From Hofstenia miamia (Eukaryota > Xenacoelomorpha > Acoela), in contig SCFE01000019.1 of assembly GCA_004352715.1 (NCBI GenBank), positions 194,519 to 258,518 on the forward strand: 64,000 nucleotides of DNA. The letters run 5' to 3'. The translations under genes and the position numbers were made by a program. This document shows positions 47,101 to 58,689 of the stretch, in pieces (position 1 is the first letter of the stretch; each line of letters opens with the position of its first letter). Below the pieces are notes generated by a model, which worked only from the letters and a program-made list of their open reading frames with translations, ran no database searches and was not told the DNA's origin.

Positions 47101-50100
47101 GAACAGAGTTAACTGAGGAGGCCGTGATTAATGTTATTTAGACATGCTTATTTCTGTTATTAGATTGAATATTTAAAATCGGAAAATTTCAAAGTCGTAC
47201 TTTAGCAAGGTTGCGTATCATTTCAATTCCTACTGTATTTTATTATTTAAATCACACAGATGGGATAAAAACCTGGAAAATGGGACCGCATGAATTTTTA
47301 ATGAACATCCAACTGCATACATCTTTTTTTAAAATGTGTTGCATTTCTTAAAATATTGTAATAAACGCTTAGCAAGATTGCTAAATAGAAATGAAATTAC
47401 AAAGCACGTTTTAAGGTCGGAGTTTCATCAAAGGAAGAATGGCAAAAACTTCTTTCTTTCAGTGATTTTATCGCTTCTTGTTCTGCAAAATCTTTTTTTG
47501 TGTAATATGTTGGCGGTGGAAGTATTTAGAAGAGCTTAGTGTATATTTTAATTAATACTTTTACTTATTGTTAATGACATGGTAATGTAAATAGCTAAAA
47601 TGAAATTGAGACTGCATTCTTAATCATTTAATTTCTTGTTGTGGAGTACTAAAAATTGTTATCTTGAATTCATGAATTTTCTTTCGAAAGTATTCCTGCC
47701 CATGGATTTCTATTACATGACCGGGTCTAACCCATTGTTCTGAGTTTCAATAACATCTTCAACACAGTTAAAATATTTTTAGGATATTTACGCCGCTTCA
47801 ACTTTGACATACCTGTGACTATTAGATTTTCTTAGTTGGGATGCTATACTTAAAAAATCTGTCAATATTCGTGGCATATAGAGAGAGTGGCATTAATTCA
47901 TATCCTTTTTGACAATATTGAACAAACAAATGAGAGATGAACATTTATAGAAGTACTATTTGACATAATGTAAACCTAATATATACATACACATACATTC
48001 ATTAATGTTTTGGTTTTTGAGTGATAAAGATTACTTAGAGATTTCAAAAGTGTGTTTTATGTGATATTGTAGAAAGTTTGATAGCTATAAAGAAAACAGA
48101 TTTTATTTGTATGCCGATTACATAAAAACATTAAATCCACACTTGCATTAAATTTATTTTGTTTTAATTTTGCATAAATTTGTACAATGAAAATGAATAC
48201 CAATACTATGCCTAATAAACAATAAAACGTCTACTAAATACTTAATAGGCCATGATCCGTCTTATAAAACACCATTTCTGAGCGTTGCTGAATGCTAGTG
48301 TCCACCAAATAATGTAAAACGTCTTCTAAACGTCTTCTAGACGTGTACTAAACAATTTTGGGTGCAGAAAAAACGTATTTTATATGATTGATCTAATGAG
48401 AGTGGGCATCTACTAGCTAGTACTAAATGAAATGCGTTTTAAGTAGTTTTTGATATATTTGAGAAAGGAGTGAATTTTTTTTTGAAAAAAAACGTTATTT
48501 GCAAATTCGCTCCAAATCCGCAAAATTTTCATATATTTCTCATACTCAAGATAAATACATATCTACAATTTTACTATAATATTGTTGCGAATTGATTGTA
48601 AAAAAAATGTCATACCTTCAGAGTTTTGAGGTAAAGATTAATAGCAGATGCTCATTAATTAATCAAGAAATAGAATTATCTTTTGCATTGTATGCGAACT
48701 TTTCTAAATAAAACAATATCTTTGCCATTTTACACAAAAATTTCATCAAACGTATAATCAGAAATAAATGGTAGGCAGTAGCCGACAAAGCCCCGTTTAT
48801 TTGTATTTTTATGCTGATATTCAAGTTAACAACAATATTGCTGAAATTTACAATTCTAGTAAAGGACTATTGGAGTAGTTCTTTCCATGTTGGAATTTGT
48901 AGCTTAATTTACATGAATGTGCATTTGATATAAACTATGCGCTTTTATTCCTCAAATAGTCTGTAAAACGACAAAATTATAAAGCAAGAAACATCAACAA
49001 ATAATATTTTTGGAGTTAACATTGGAATACTTCGAAATTACAATTAAAAAAAGATTTTGTAGAGTCTGGTAGAACTACATGAATCTTTTTATTTGCTAGT
49101 CTCATAGCAAGTGTGGTGGAATCAAACAGTCGACAACAGTATATTTCCACTTTGATCGAACATGGATAAAATGAGACTATCTTAAGGAAGAGCTTAGACC
49201 TTGCTGAAATTGCATTTGCAAAATATTTATGAGATTAGTTCCTTACATAGTAAATGCTTAAGTAATAAAGCTATTACATTTAAATTTTATTTAAAGCGCA
49301 ATTATACAAATACACAGCTCACTAACCTCTCCTGCACGTTTGATGCATTAAGTCTATGTAGGCCTATCTTCATTTTTCTCAGAATAAGAAAGGTTTCAAA
49401 CAATATAAGCAAAATCTCTGTACTCATTTGACCCAGGCTTCAAATGGGTATCAAATTCTTACGGTCACAAACTGTTGCTTGATTGGTTATGGTAATGCGC
49501 TAGCGGTAAATATAACGCATTTGAAAAATCCGTTAGATCGACATTAAAAAGGTTGGGCTAAGTTCCTCTAACTAATGATAATATTTCTTCAGGCACCCAA
49601 ATTTCTTAAAGCGGAAAGAGTTTCAAAATGGCAAACAGAAAATAAGGCGACTTCGCCTTTGCTGCAGTAATTGCAGTAATTTCTTTTTGCAAGTTTAATT
49701 CGGTCTTTGCTCGGGAAGACAGCATTTAGCTCTTTTGTTTTGTTATATTTTCTGTCACTTAAATTTTCAATGTCTTCACCTATTTCATCAATAGATCGGT
49801 TGGGTCAGTTTTACACATGTTATGATTTTTTGTTGTTAAAAATGTTTTGCGCGGATGATCAAAACATTTTCTCCTGATTTTTATCGATTTTTTATGAATT
49901 TTGGTCAAAAATATGCGATTTTTTGTTCTTGAACTGCGTATTCATGCTTATGTCATCTAATTTGATTTAAATGAAAAGATCTATGTTTCTTCCTCCTACT
50001 CTCTTAATATTATCAGTAATTATTATAACATAAAGAGCCACTTTAAGTACACATAAATCAGCTCAGGTGATATGGTAAAAATTGCATGTCCGCACATGCC

Positions 50101-52078
50101 GGAATTCTAGACATGAAAGTTATGAAAATACCTCAAACGATTTTAACCATTTTTCATTGTGACATGCTAGTTTCTAGTAGCCTGAATCAATGAAAATTGA
50201 AATGCTTGCAAAATTTACCAAGATTTTGTAATTTTTTGCCTAGATATTATCAATTTTTGTAAGATTTAACTATTTAACAAAAACATTTAGTCTATAAAAC
50301 TTTTTTAAAATATAAATAATAGCTTTGTAGGTTATTGAACCTATTTAGCTTTAAAATTAACAGGCAACTTGCTTTGCTCAGTAATCAAAGCACTGCACTG
50401 GTTAAAAAATATCAATTACCAACGTAAAGCTTTTGCTATTGAAATTCCACTACATCAGTAAATAATTGTTCAGAAATTTTAAATCAATGAGTCAACCCAA
50501 CATATTCTTATATTAAAAAATTTACAATGTGGCAATAATTTTGCTCATTCTAAATTTAAACTACATATAGGAATTTGAATTAGATTTTAAAATTGTTTTT
50601 TTTGAAACATAAAAAAGAAAAACGTTTATGGATTTTTCTTAGTTTTCAAGCACTTTGAACTTAGTGCTGCAACCTTGCATACATTATTCCTGTATTAATT
50701 GGATACTCGCTATAACAATAAATATTTAGTAGAATATTTCTATGTCTGACAAATTCGATTTGATTTCAATTCACTAAATTGAATCGAATTTCATATTTAA
50801 AGTAAATAGTTATTAGAACATTAATCTTCTAATAAAAAAAATATTTCTGCATTCTTGGAAAGCTTAATAATATTTTATTGAAAACTTTATCAAGATCTTA
50901 GCAAATTACTTTTATAATATTTGATAACTACTTAACAAATTCTGACCAAACCTTATGAATTTATGTAAGTTATTCAATGTCATATCAAGTAACTTTCATA
51001 GACTAAGGTTGTGGCTGTATGCATACACATAACCTATTTCATTAATAATGAGTCAATCTTTAAATGTTCAGAACACAGTAATTTATTAAAACCAATTGCA
51101 AAAAATCATCGGGTATATTGCAGCCACTTAATTAGTTCTATTTCTAAAAAATTTAGTTAGAATACTAAAACGCAGATCTTAACATATTGGGCAAAGAGAT
51201 TTAGTTATTACCTCAGGACGTATATGATACGCCCGCATTGCAAATAAAATGGTGTGCGTTTGAAAATGATTTAATTAATTCAATTAAGTTCTTGTCAAAT
51301 ACCATCCGTCTGAAAACGCTGATTGATGGTGATGACTGACAGCTGCCTTAATGTAGAAAAAGTGTAACACTAAACAGTTAATAATTCAACATGCAGCCAT
51401 TTGGTAAAGACGCTTAACCAAGTTATTAAATTACTGGAGGGAAAAACCAATTAATGGCAATTAGTACAATAAAATTTACTAGCCCTGGTTACCAGTAACG
51501 ATCTTTGATTTGAATTCAGGTTATATAAAAGAATGCGCTTTAGAAAACCTAGGTGACTGTTCAAATTAAAATTCAGCTAAAATAGGGCTATTGGAAATAG
51601 AGGGACTGGACCGGGATCAAATGTATATACGGTAGCAAGAATTCTCAACCTAGTACATTATTCATTATTCATTCCATTTAGTTTAAAAATAATGCGTTTA
51701 ATATTAATTTCACCAGTTACTTTTATGTTTTAAGCTTCAGACAAATATTTTAGTTGGCTATATTTAGTTGCATTGCATGTTTTCGTTATCAATTAAAAAA
51801 ATTCTAACTATACATGTATATGTGATGAAAGACGCTAATGACTAGCAGGACCAAAATTATTTTTTCGGGACCGGGACCAAATATAACTAGTCCGCATACG
51901 TCTAATTGCTAATACTGTCATCGGAACAATACAATATCGGGAGATATGCATGTATGTGTACTTAAAAATTTTGATTTGCATAAAATTCCTAAAATGCCTT
52001 TTAATAAAACAGGCATTATAAATTGCCAGTACATATAATATGAGGTTTTTGTTAAAAATATAGTATTCTTCAGGTAGG
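44119..52078. other. Second AT-rich desert
   Basis: No recognisable gene, RNA or transposon protein in almost 8 kb. Short frames at 47336-47539 and 49201-49431 lack ATG starts and motifs. Small local features: an ACGTCTNCTAAA-type motif repeated at 48226-48350, and a GGGACCGGGATCAAA-type motif at 51600 and again at 51868. Confidence 0.5.
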
Positions 52079-52195
52079 TCTGTAATCACAATGCACACTC
52101 AATTTCAAATATAAAACATCAAAATTATTGGAGCTTTAATGCTTTACTTTGAAATATTTCCATGAAACTATTGTTCACTCACATTCTTTATAGGG
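52079..52195 (+). repeat. Dispersed repeat of unknown class, copy 2
   Basis: Partner of 40861-40975; shares GCTTTAATGCTTTACTTTGA and flanking blocks in the same orientation. Confidence 0.6.
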
Positions 52196-52789
52196 CATTT
52201 TTAAGAGTGCTGATGATACTTCTATTCTTGTCCCTGCTTTTCTGATATCATTTACAATAGAGTTTACTCCTCAACTTTCAGTTTATTAGCCGCAATTCTT
52301 TCTGAGTAAACCTTACTTGTGGCTTCTTTGATGCCTAATATGCGCACGTTCAAAGACAGTCAGTAAAAGGGGATACGATTTGTCTGTTTACCGACTTACT
52401 TGGAACCATGAATAAATAGTTAAACTATTAAATACAATTAATCCTGAGGATCGCAAATTAAATTATCTTCAAATCTCCAAATTTAAAACCTTATAATTAA
52501 TTAATAAATATCTATTTCTGGAATATCTTACGATGTTTTGTTTTTTAGCTAGAACCATTAAGTGGTTTGAGTTTTCAAATTTTACTCGTTAAATTTTAGT
52601 ATTTCTAATTTTTCTCAGATTAAATTAGTTATTTTTATTAGTAGGAAACCTTTCCTGTGTTTTAGTGCAAATTCCATTATTCTTTCCAAATCTTAGTAAA
52701 TTTCCTACTATGCTCAAAAGATTATCCATAAAAACTTCCCTTTGCGAATAGATGATTTAATTATGAATATGTATATATAATATATTTAA

Positions 52790-53090
52790 ATGATATTTTG
52801 CTAAGACTTAGCATATTATGAAAGATTTATTCCGCAAACATGTTTCGCTACATACGTAAAGCTTCGTCAGTGCATATAGAGTATAGAGGGAAAGTTTAGA
52901 AAAGTTTAAGAATGCTAACATGGTTTAATTGTCTATTTAAAAGTTTTTTACGTTGTTGTTTTATTAATAATGCTTCAGTGATCTTGGTATGTTTGTTCTT
53001 TGTTAATATTTTAAAATGATCTTTTGTTGCTTGGTGATGATGTAAGTAAATTTCTGATGTTAGGTGGCCTCTTAGGTGTTCTTTAATTTA
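52790..53090 (-). pseudogene. Penelope-like element 3' end with GIY-YIG endonuclease C-terminus
   Basis: The minus strand reads HLRGHLTSEIYLHHHQATKD, then HFKILTKNKHTKITEALLIK, then KKLLNRQLNHVSILKLF-stop, matching the end of the GIY-YIG endonuclease of Penelope-like elements (F.IL......I.EAL.IK...P.LN.Q). Downstream in element sense comes GACGAAGCTTTACGTATGTA followed by GCGAAACATGTTTGC, a 3' UTR arrangement (GACGAAGC...GCGAAACATGT) that I associate with Penelope-like elements from memory. The copy is cut at a (TA)n run at 53087-53104. No RT is visible on its 5' side. Confidence 0.65.
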
Positions 53091-53104
53091 TATATATATA
53101 TATA

Positions 53105-53507
53105 TGGGAGCTAAATAGAAGGGAAAATTCATAGATGTGTATACAATGCTCAATTTTGATATTCTTAGTTTTATTTAGCGCCTGATTCAAATTAACCAAC
53201 TAGGGCTTGTAAATATTGAACTTTATTAGCATAGAGATGTTTATCATGATATTTGAAGTTTTTGATACAAAATTTGATGCTATGCCATTCCTCAAATTTT
53301 TTTATTGAAAGTATATATGGGAGCTCTATACACAAATAATGGCCAATAGAATAAACATTAATGCAAACTCATAATGAAAAGTCTGGAATACTGACATTTT
53401 TATATAGTATATCAATGAATAGAGACTTAAAACGTGTTAATTATAAGCAGACAGGTCATGCACAGTCAACAGCTAAGCATTATTAATAATAATAAAAAGA
53501 AGAAGAA
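53105..53507. other. Unassigned stretch between a Penelope-like and an R2-like fragment
   Basis: The motif TATATATGGGAGCT occurs directly repeated at about 53095 and 53313. No gene is recognised. A short AAG-rich run at 53494-53508 leads into the R2-like fragment. Confidence 0.4.
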
Positions 53508-55010
53508 GTAATCACAACTTCAAAACGGAAGGAAGCTCTAAAGAAGAAGGCACCAGGCAGAGATGAGATACATGGGTATTGCCTGAAGAAGTTCAATAGC
53601 GTTCATGAGAGACTAACAGTAGCATTGAAGGAGTGTGTGGTGAGTGGGTGCCCAGAGTGAATGGTTGTGGGAAGGACAATTCTGAATACAGAAGGAATCA
53701 AAGAAAGGTAGTGAGGCAAGGAACTTCAGGGCAATAACATGTCTGCCAAAAATTTGGAAATTGCTAACTTCTGTGATTTCAAGTAGGCTGGCGTGTTACT
53801 TATAACAAGAACAGGTTGATACCAGAAGAGAAGAAGGGATGTAGGATAAAGACAAGAGGATGCAAAGATCAGTTGTTGATAGACCAGGCAGTAGTGGAGA
53901 ATTGTAGAAGAACAAAGACAAACTTAGAAATGGCATGAATAGACTACAGAAAGGCATATGACAGCATATCACATAGGTGGGTATTGAGGATGCTAGAGGC
54001 CAATGGAGTTTCACAAAAATAGGTTGAGTTTCTAGAGGGGGAGATGGGAAGGTAGCAGACTGAGATAGATGGGCATGAGTTGAGGTTTCGATTGGGCATA
54101 TTCCAGGGAGACAGCTTAGCTCCACTACTGTTTGTAGTTAGCTTAATCCCTATAACAGAAAAGTTAAAGAAGGAATAAGTTGGAGAGTAATGATAGAGCG
54201 GTGAGTCACCTATGGTACATGAACGACGTGAGGATGTATGCTAGTTGAAGGAAGATGTTGCAGACGCAAGTGGAGACATTGGAAAAGGCAACCAGAGATT
54301 CTGTGTTGGAATTTGTATTAGGGAAATGTGCGACAGTGAAAATGACTAGAGGCAAATGTATAGATGGAGATGGTTTGAGGACGAGCAGTGGGTATAAGAT
54401 TGAAGAAGTCAAAGAGGGGTACAAGTACTTAGGAGTGATGGAGAGGGACAGAACAGATCGTGAAGAAATGAAGACGAGGAGAGTAAGGAAGGTACTACAG
54501 AAGTCAGCATTAAATGTGCAGAATAGTATAAAAGCAATTAATACATGGGCGATAACAGTGTTGAAATATTCAGCAGGAATAGTTAGGTGGAATAAGAATG
54601 AACTGAGGGAGTTAGACAGGGAGACAAGGAAGATATTAGCAGCAGAGAGAGAGCATCAGCCTAAATAGAGATGTAGATAGGCTGTACATGGCAAGGCATA
54701 AAGAAGGGAAAGGACTGCTAAGTGTAGAGGAAACTGTAGAAGCAGAAGCACTAGGGCTAAAGGAATACGTAGAAGAGAACCTAGAGGGTCACTAAGGAGC
54801 TAAGGGAGATAAGAACTGAGAGTGAAGGAAATACAGCATACCAGAGTAGGATGGAATCAGAGAGACAAACAAGGTATAGGCAAAAGGTGATGCATGGAGA
54901 ATACTGTAGGAACACAGAAAAATGTGGCAGAGAAGAAAACAACAAGTGGTTAAAGAAACCAGGACTAAGAGAGAAACAGAAGCACTGATAATGGCAGCAC
55001 CCCTACTGAG
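53508..55010 (+). pseudogene. R2-like non-LTR retrotransposon RT, truncated
   Basis: This purine-rich, higher-GC block encodes a decayed RT of the R2/NeSL-like group. Early motifs are KKKAPGRDEIHGY, HERLTVALKECVVSGCPE, then FRAITCLPKIWKL-like and [19 protein letters not shown]-like stretches in shifting frames, and AWIDYRKAYDSISHRW-like catalytic Asp sequence near 53940. The second box reads WYMNDVRMYAS at about 54213, with YMDD changed to YMND. The thumb region is well preserved at 54255-54668: TLEKATRDSVLEFVLGKC, EEVKEGYKYLGVMERD, then INTWAITVLKYSAGIVRW. It continues RLYMARHKEGKGLLSVEE and KVMHGEYCRNTEKCG, and stops near RETEALIMAA. The C-terminal zinc knuckle and endonuclease are missing. 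Group assignment is from motif resemblance. Confidence 0.75.
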
Positions 55011-55424
55011 ACAACTTGCACTTTTTCTTTTCACAATCTTATGTTTAAACGTTTCGTGTTCATAGACAATGGCAATGTTATGTACATCAGAGTGACCACT
55101 GGTCAAATTTTTAGACTCTGTGACCCACTGACCCGGGAACCCGACTCGATGACCCAATAAAAGTTAACGCATGAGACTATGTATTTTTTACTATCAGCTA
55201 CAAAAGCTGGTGATTCGAGTGTATTTCATTATCAAACAGATTTTAAGATTACATTTTGTGTATTTCGAGGGAGGCAGAATTATGAAGTTCAATTTGGAAG
55301 AATTTGTATATGCATTGGTATAACAAATAGCATATGATTTGTACATTCTAATTTCATAAGTAAATATTAATTGTTCAACTGAATATTAGTAGAATCTGGT
55401 AATCTACTGACTCACTCAAACACG
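55011..55424. other. Junction between two R2-like fragments
   Basis: No motif recognised on either strand. It separates the plus-strand and minus-strand R2-like copies. Confidence 0.4.
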
Positions 55425-56340
55425 GTGACCAATATACTTGCCTATCACTTTGATGTACATCAGCTTCCCCACAATTTCATCTACCTATCAATAGCTTTGC
55501 TTTTCTGTATATTGAAATCCCAGCCTAATACTGGATGGGTACCTGTGGCTTTATGGTCACATATTTTTTCTTTAACACATGCTGGTTGTAAAGCCTTTGC
55601 AGATAATGCATTATGCTTAGACATTTTAAACTTTCATCACTCGTTACTTTCTTCTCTATCATCATTCCCAAGCATTGTCCAGACACTGTCTTCTGTCTAT
55701 GCCTTAATGGTATTCATCCCTATATCATATGGCTTGCGTTTTTCCTTTACCATCTGCACATCAATACATCATTCGTAGAATCTCAGCAGTTATCTCCTTT
55801 ATATCATTGCTGTCCTCATTTTTTCGGTCTTAGTTATTCCTGATGAGTATCTTAGCATTGGCAACTCATACGTATATTTTTCCTTTCTGCTGTTCTGGGC
55901 ACTAAATGCTACCTTCTGGAATATATTCCTTGCTATTTTCTTGATCATTCTTCCATATTTTCAAAATATGCAATATCTTTCTCAATTATTCTTAATTATT
56001 TGCAATCTTCACTGGCATCGTCTATCTTGTCACCAATGCTTGTACTAAGTTTTTTCTCTGTATGAAATTCTTCTGAGCAATTGATTTTTGCGTACTTGGA
56101 CAATCTAAGCATCAAAATGTTGCTTGTTTTCTCCAATGCTTTCACTTGACACTTTCACATAAATTCGATATTAAAATTTGTCTTTCTCATCTACTCTCAT
56201 GACGTTCTTACTTCTGTCTTTTCTCTCATTCCTCATTTGCCTTCCCACACCCTTGTGCATCCTCATCTGCATCTAGCTCCTTGCGCAATATTGTTCCTTG
56301 GGTCCCAAATGTTTTACTTTCTCTTGCTCTAGTTTTTCAG
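55425..56340 (-). pseudogene. R2-like retrotransposon C-terminal region, heavily decayed
   Basis: On the minus strand, fragments in shifting frames match the same protein type as the plus-strand neighbour: KALEKTSNILMLRLSKYAK, then KKIARNIFQKVAFSAQNSR, then YELPMLRYSSGITKTEKM (compare LKYSAGIVRWNKNEL in the neighbour), and near the end VKEKICDHKATG and LGWDFNIQKSKAIDR, which resemble the WDFNIQTD segment of R2/NeSL-type C-terminal endonuclease domains. Stops are frequent. It converges tail to tail with the plus-strand copy. Divergence between the two suggests different subfamilies or ages. Confidence 0.55.
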
Positions 56341-57585
56341 GTTATGTAATGCAACTTTACCTAAGTTTCTATAAAATTGCCTGCCAAAATAAATTATAAA
56401 AATATTTTTTGATTTATCTGATAAGCAGGGAATATCATGAAAATCTAAAGGTTTCAGGAGCTATATTAACTTGAGTTATTTTGGTTTTAATTGATTATTA
56501 ATGAAAATAACTAATAATATTAACAGAATTTGTTTCTAATAATGAAAATTCAATTCTCCCTATTTACATTTTAACATTTAAGAAACTTGAACACTTGTAT
56601 TTTTCTAATATTTGAGGCGACACTCAAAATACATTTCAAAGATTTTGGGTTGCAAACACACTCAAACGCAAATGTCAGTTCAGAAGAAGTATTAAAAATA
56701 TACTTGCATAGATTATACAATTCAAATAAAATTTACCAGGCAAAACCTGCCGAAAATCGGCCGCCGTATTAGCTGTTGAAAGCCAACTACCGGTCCGATT
56801 TCAATACTGTGTCTAGAATATTACTCAAATAAATGGTTTACTAAATGTTGTCATTAGAAAAATTTATAGTCAAACTTTTCACCAATTCTAAAATAGTTTC
56901 ACAAAGTATTTATGCTAAAATTCTAGTACTTACATGCACTTTATAGTTGCGGTCAAATGTATAGGTGCAGCAAAACTATCGTCGCTTGATAACACAATAT
57001 AAAGAGTATAAATATCCTGAAAACAAAAACATTGATTAAAATTCTTAGCACTAAATCGACTGAAAAAATGATAATATAAAAATTGCAAAATTATTTGACA
57101 AATTTTGTCTATTGCTTTATTCAGAACTATTTTAAATAATGCAAATTCATGCATATTCCATATGTTGCAAATCTCTTGTTAATACTTAATAATATAACGA
57201 GAATATCAAAATTTATATCTGATACGTTTTATTTTTTGAAACATATTTCCAATATGATTTAGTTGCACTTATGCAGTGATTGTTTGTTAGTATCTCAACC
57301 CTTCCATTTTCTATGATGTCCTGTGGTTATGCTCATACCTGGTTCTAAGCATTCGCATTACCTTGTAATGTCTGAACTTATGCTCATTCTTTATGGGGTT
57401 TTCAATGTACCCTAGGTGATTCACTGCTCTATCATTCTTCTTCAACTTATTCCATATACCCGACTCCTTTAGCCTTGCGATCAAACTAGATACAAACAGT
57501 AGTAGTGCTAAGCTTTCCCTCTGTAATATATCTCGTCAAAGCCTCGTTCGTGCCAATCTATCACAGTCTGTCATTTTCCCATCTC
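56341..57585. other. AT-rich non-coding stretch
   Basis: Nothing recognised. Frames at 56587-56772 and 56930-57154 have no motif. Confidence 0.5.
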
Positions 57586-57587
57586 TC

Positions 57588-57632
<45 letters not shown>
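57586..57632. repeat. Compound (CT)n-(TA)n microsatellite
   Basis: CT repeat followed by a short TA run, directly before the next RT fragment. It mirrors the (TA)n-(GA)n compound repeat at 2361 in opposite orientation. Confidence 0.9.
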
Positions 57633-57633
<1 letters not shown>

Positions 57634-57639
57634 CACTAT

Positions 57640-58345
57640 ATGGGTGTGCCACAAAGTGTTCCATTGAACGGGAATTTATTTGCGGATGAAACAAACCCAA
57701 TTTCGAATGAATGCCTGGACATAATTCGAAAAAATATGCCCAAATATGGCCAAGAATTTGAACTCGTAATCACTCAGCCAGACATAACTAAATTGTCTTA
57801 ATGAAGTTATTAAGCATGGTCTGGAAATTGAGAAAGGTGAAAAAATACGAATAGGTGAACAATATAAATATCTCGGTGTGTCCATTGATAAAAATCTAAG
57901 GTGGGAATTTCTTGTACAGCATGTGCTTAGAGAAGTTAGTTTTCAAATAGAATTTGTTTCATTTCTCTTAACATATCTGAACAACGATAACAAAACACAT
58001 TTTTTCAATCAACATATTTGTCCACACTACTTATATGCTGCAGAAGTATGGGTTTTTGCAATAACACAAAATCAGAGGCAACAATTGAGAAGACCACGAA
58101 ATTTAATAGAGAAAATTACGAAAATTAGGAAAAATTGGTTTACAAATCAGATAACTGATACCTTTGTATGAAAATTTCAAGTTACACTTGATGAAATTCA
58201 AAAAGATGAAAATCATCCACTCCATTCAATAGTTGAATTATCAAGTCAAAAAACGCGAAATGAAATAATACTACAACGTTTAGAAAGTCCTTTGCTTACA
58301 CTGCTAGCTACCATACTAACTGCAATCTTCCCGCTATTCCTTTTT
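57640..58345 (+). pseudogene. Non-LTR retrotransposon RT fragment
   Basis: The plus strand carries GVPQSVPL followed shortly by LFADETNPIS, so the GVPQG box and the catalytic FADD box (now FADE) have been brought close together by a deletion. Further on come YKYLGVSIDKNLRWEFLVQ, ICPHYLYAAEVWVFAIT and, after a stop, VTLDEIQKDENHPLHSIV. This order (palm, connection, post-RT region) is typical of non-LTR elements. At least two frame breaks are present. The sequence differs from the CR1-like family at 25-42 kb, and the clade is unresolved. Confidence 0.6.
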
Positions 58346-58380
58346 ACATTGCAATTTGTTGTCATTTACAAGAACTAAAA

Positions 58381-58382
<2 letters not shown>

Positions 58383-58417
<35 letters not shown>

Positions 58418-58571
58418 NNNNNNNNNNNNNNNNNNNNNNNNNNNNNNNNNNNNNNNNNNNNNNNNNNNNNNNNNNNNNNNNNNNNNNNNNNNNNNNNNNN
58501 NNNNNNNNNNNNNNNNNNNNNNNNNNNNNNNNNNNNNNNNNNNNNNNNNNNNNNNNNNNNNNNNNCTAAAA

Positions 58572-58602
<31 letters not shown>
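58383..58602. repeat. (TA)n microsatellite with internal 148-N gap
   Basis: CTAAAACGATATATATA occurs on both sides of the gap (about 58375 and 58566), so the gap may be spurious and the flank duplicated by assembly. Confidence 0.85.
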
Positions 58603-58606
<4 letters not shown>

Positions 58607-58689
58607 CATGAATTACTGAGATTGATATGAACACAGCACACGTTAAACGTTTTCGATTTTAAAAATATTGTCAGAACAAAATTGCGGCA

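Noticed and set aside
53796-54125. 109-codon Ser/Pro-rich frame on the minus strand
   Set aside because: Antisense shadow of the purine-rich R2-like RT on the plus strand.
55425-55843. Plus-strand frames rich in Leu, Phe and Ser
   Set aside because: They mirror the minus-strand R2-like fragment, which carries recognisable motifs.
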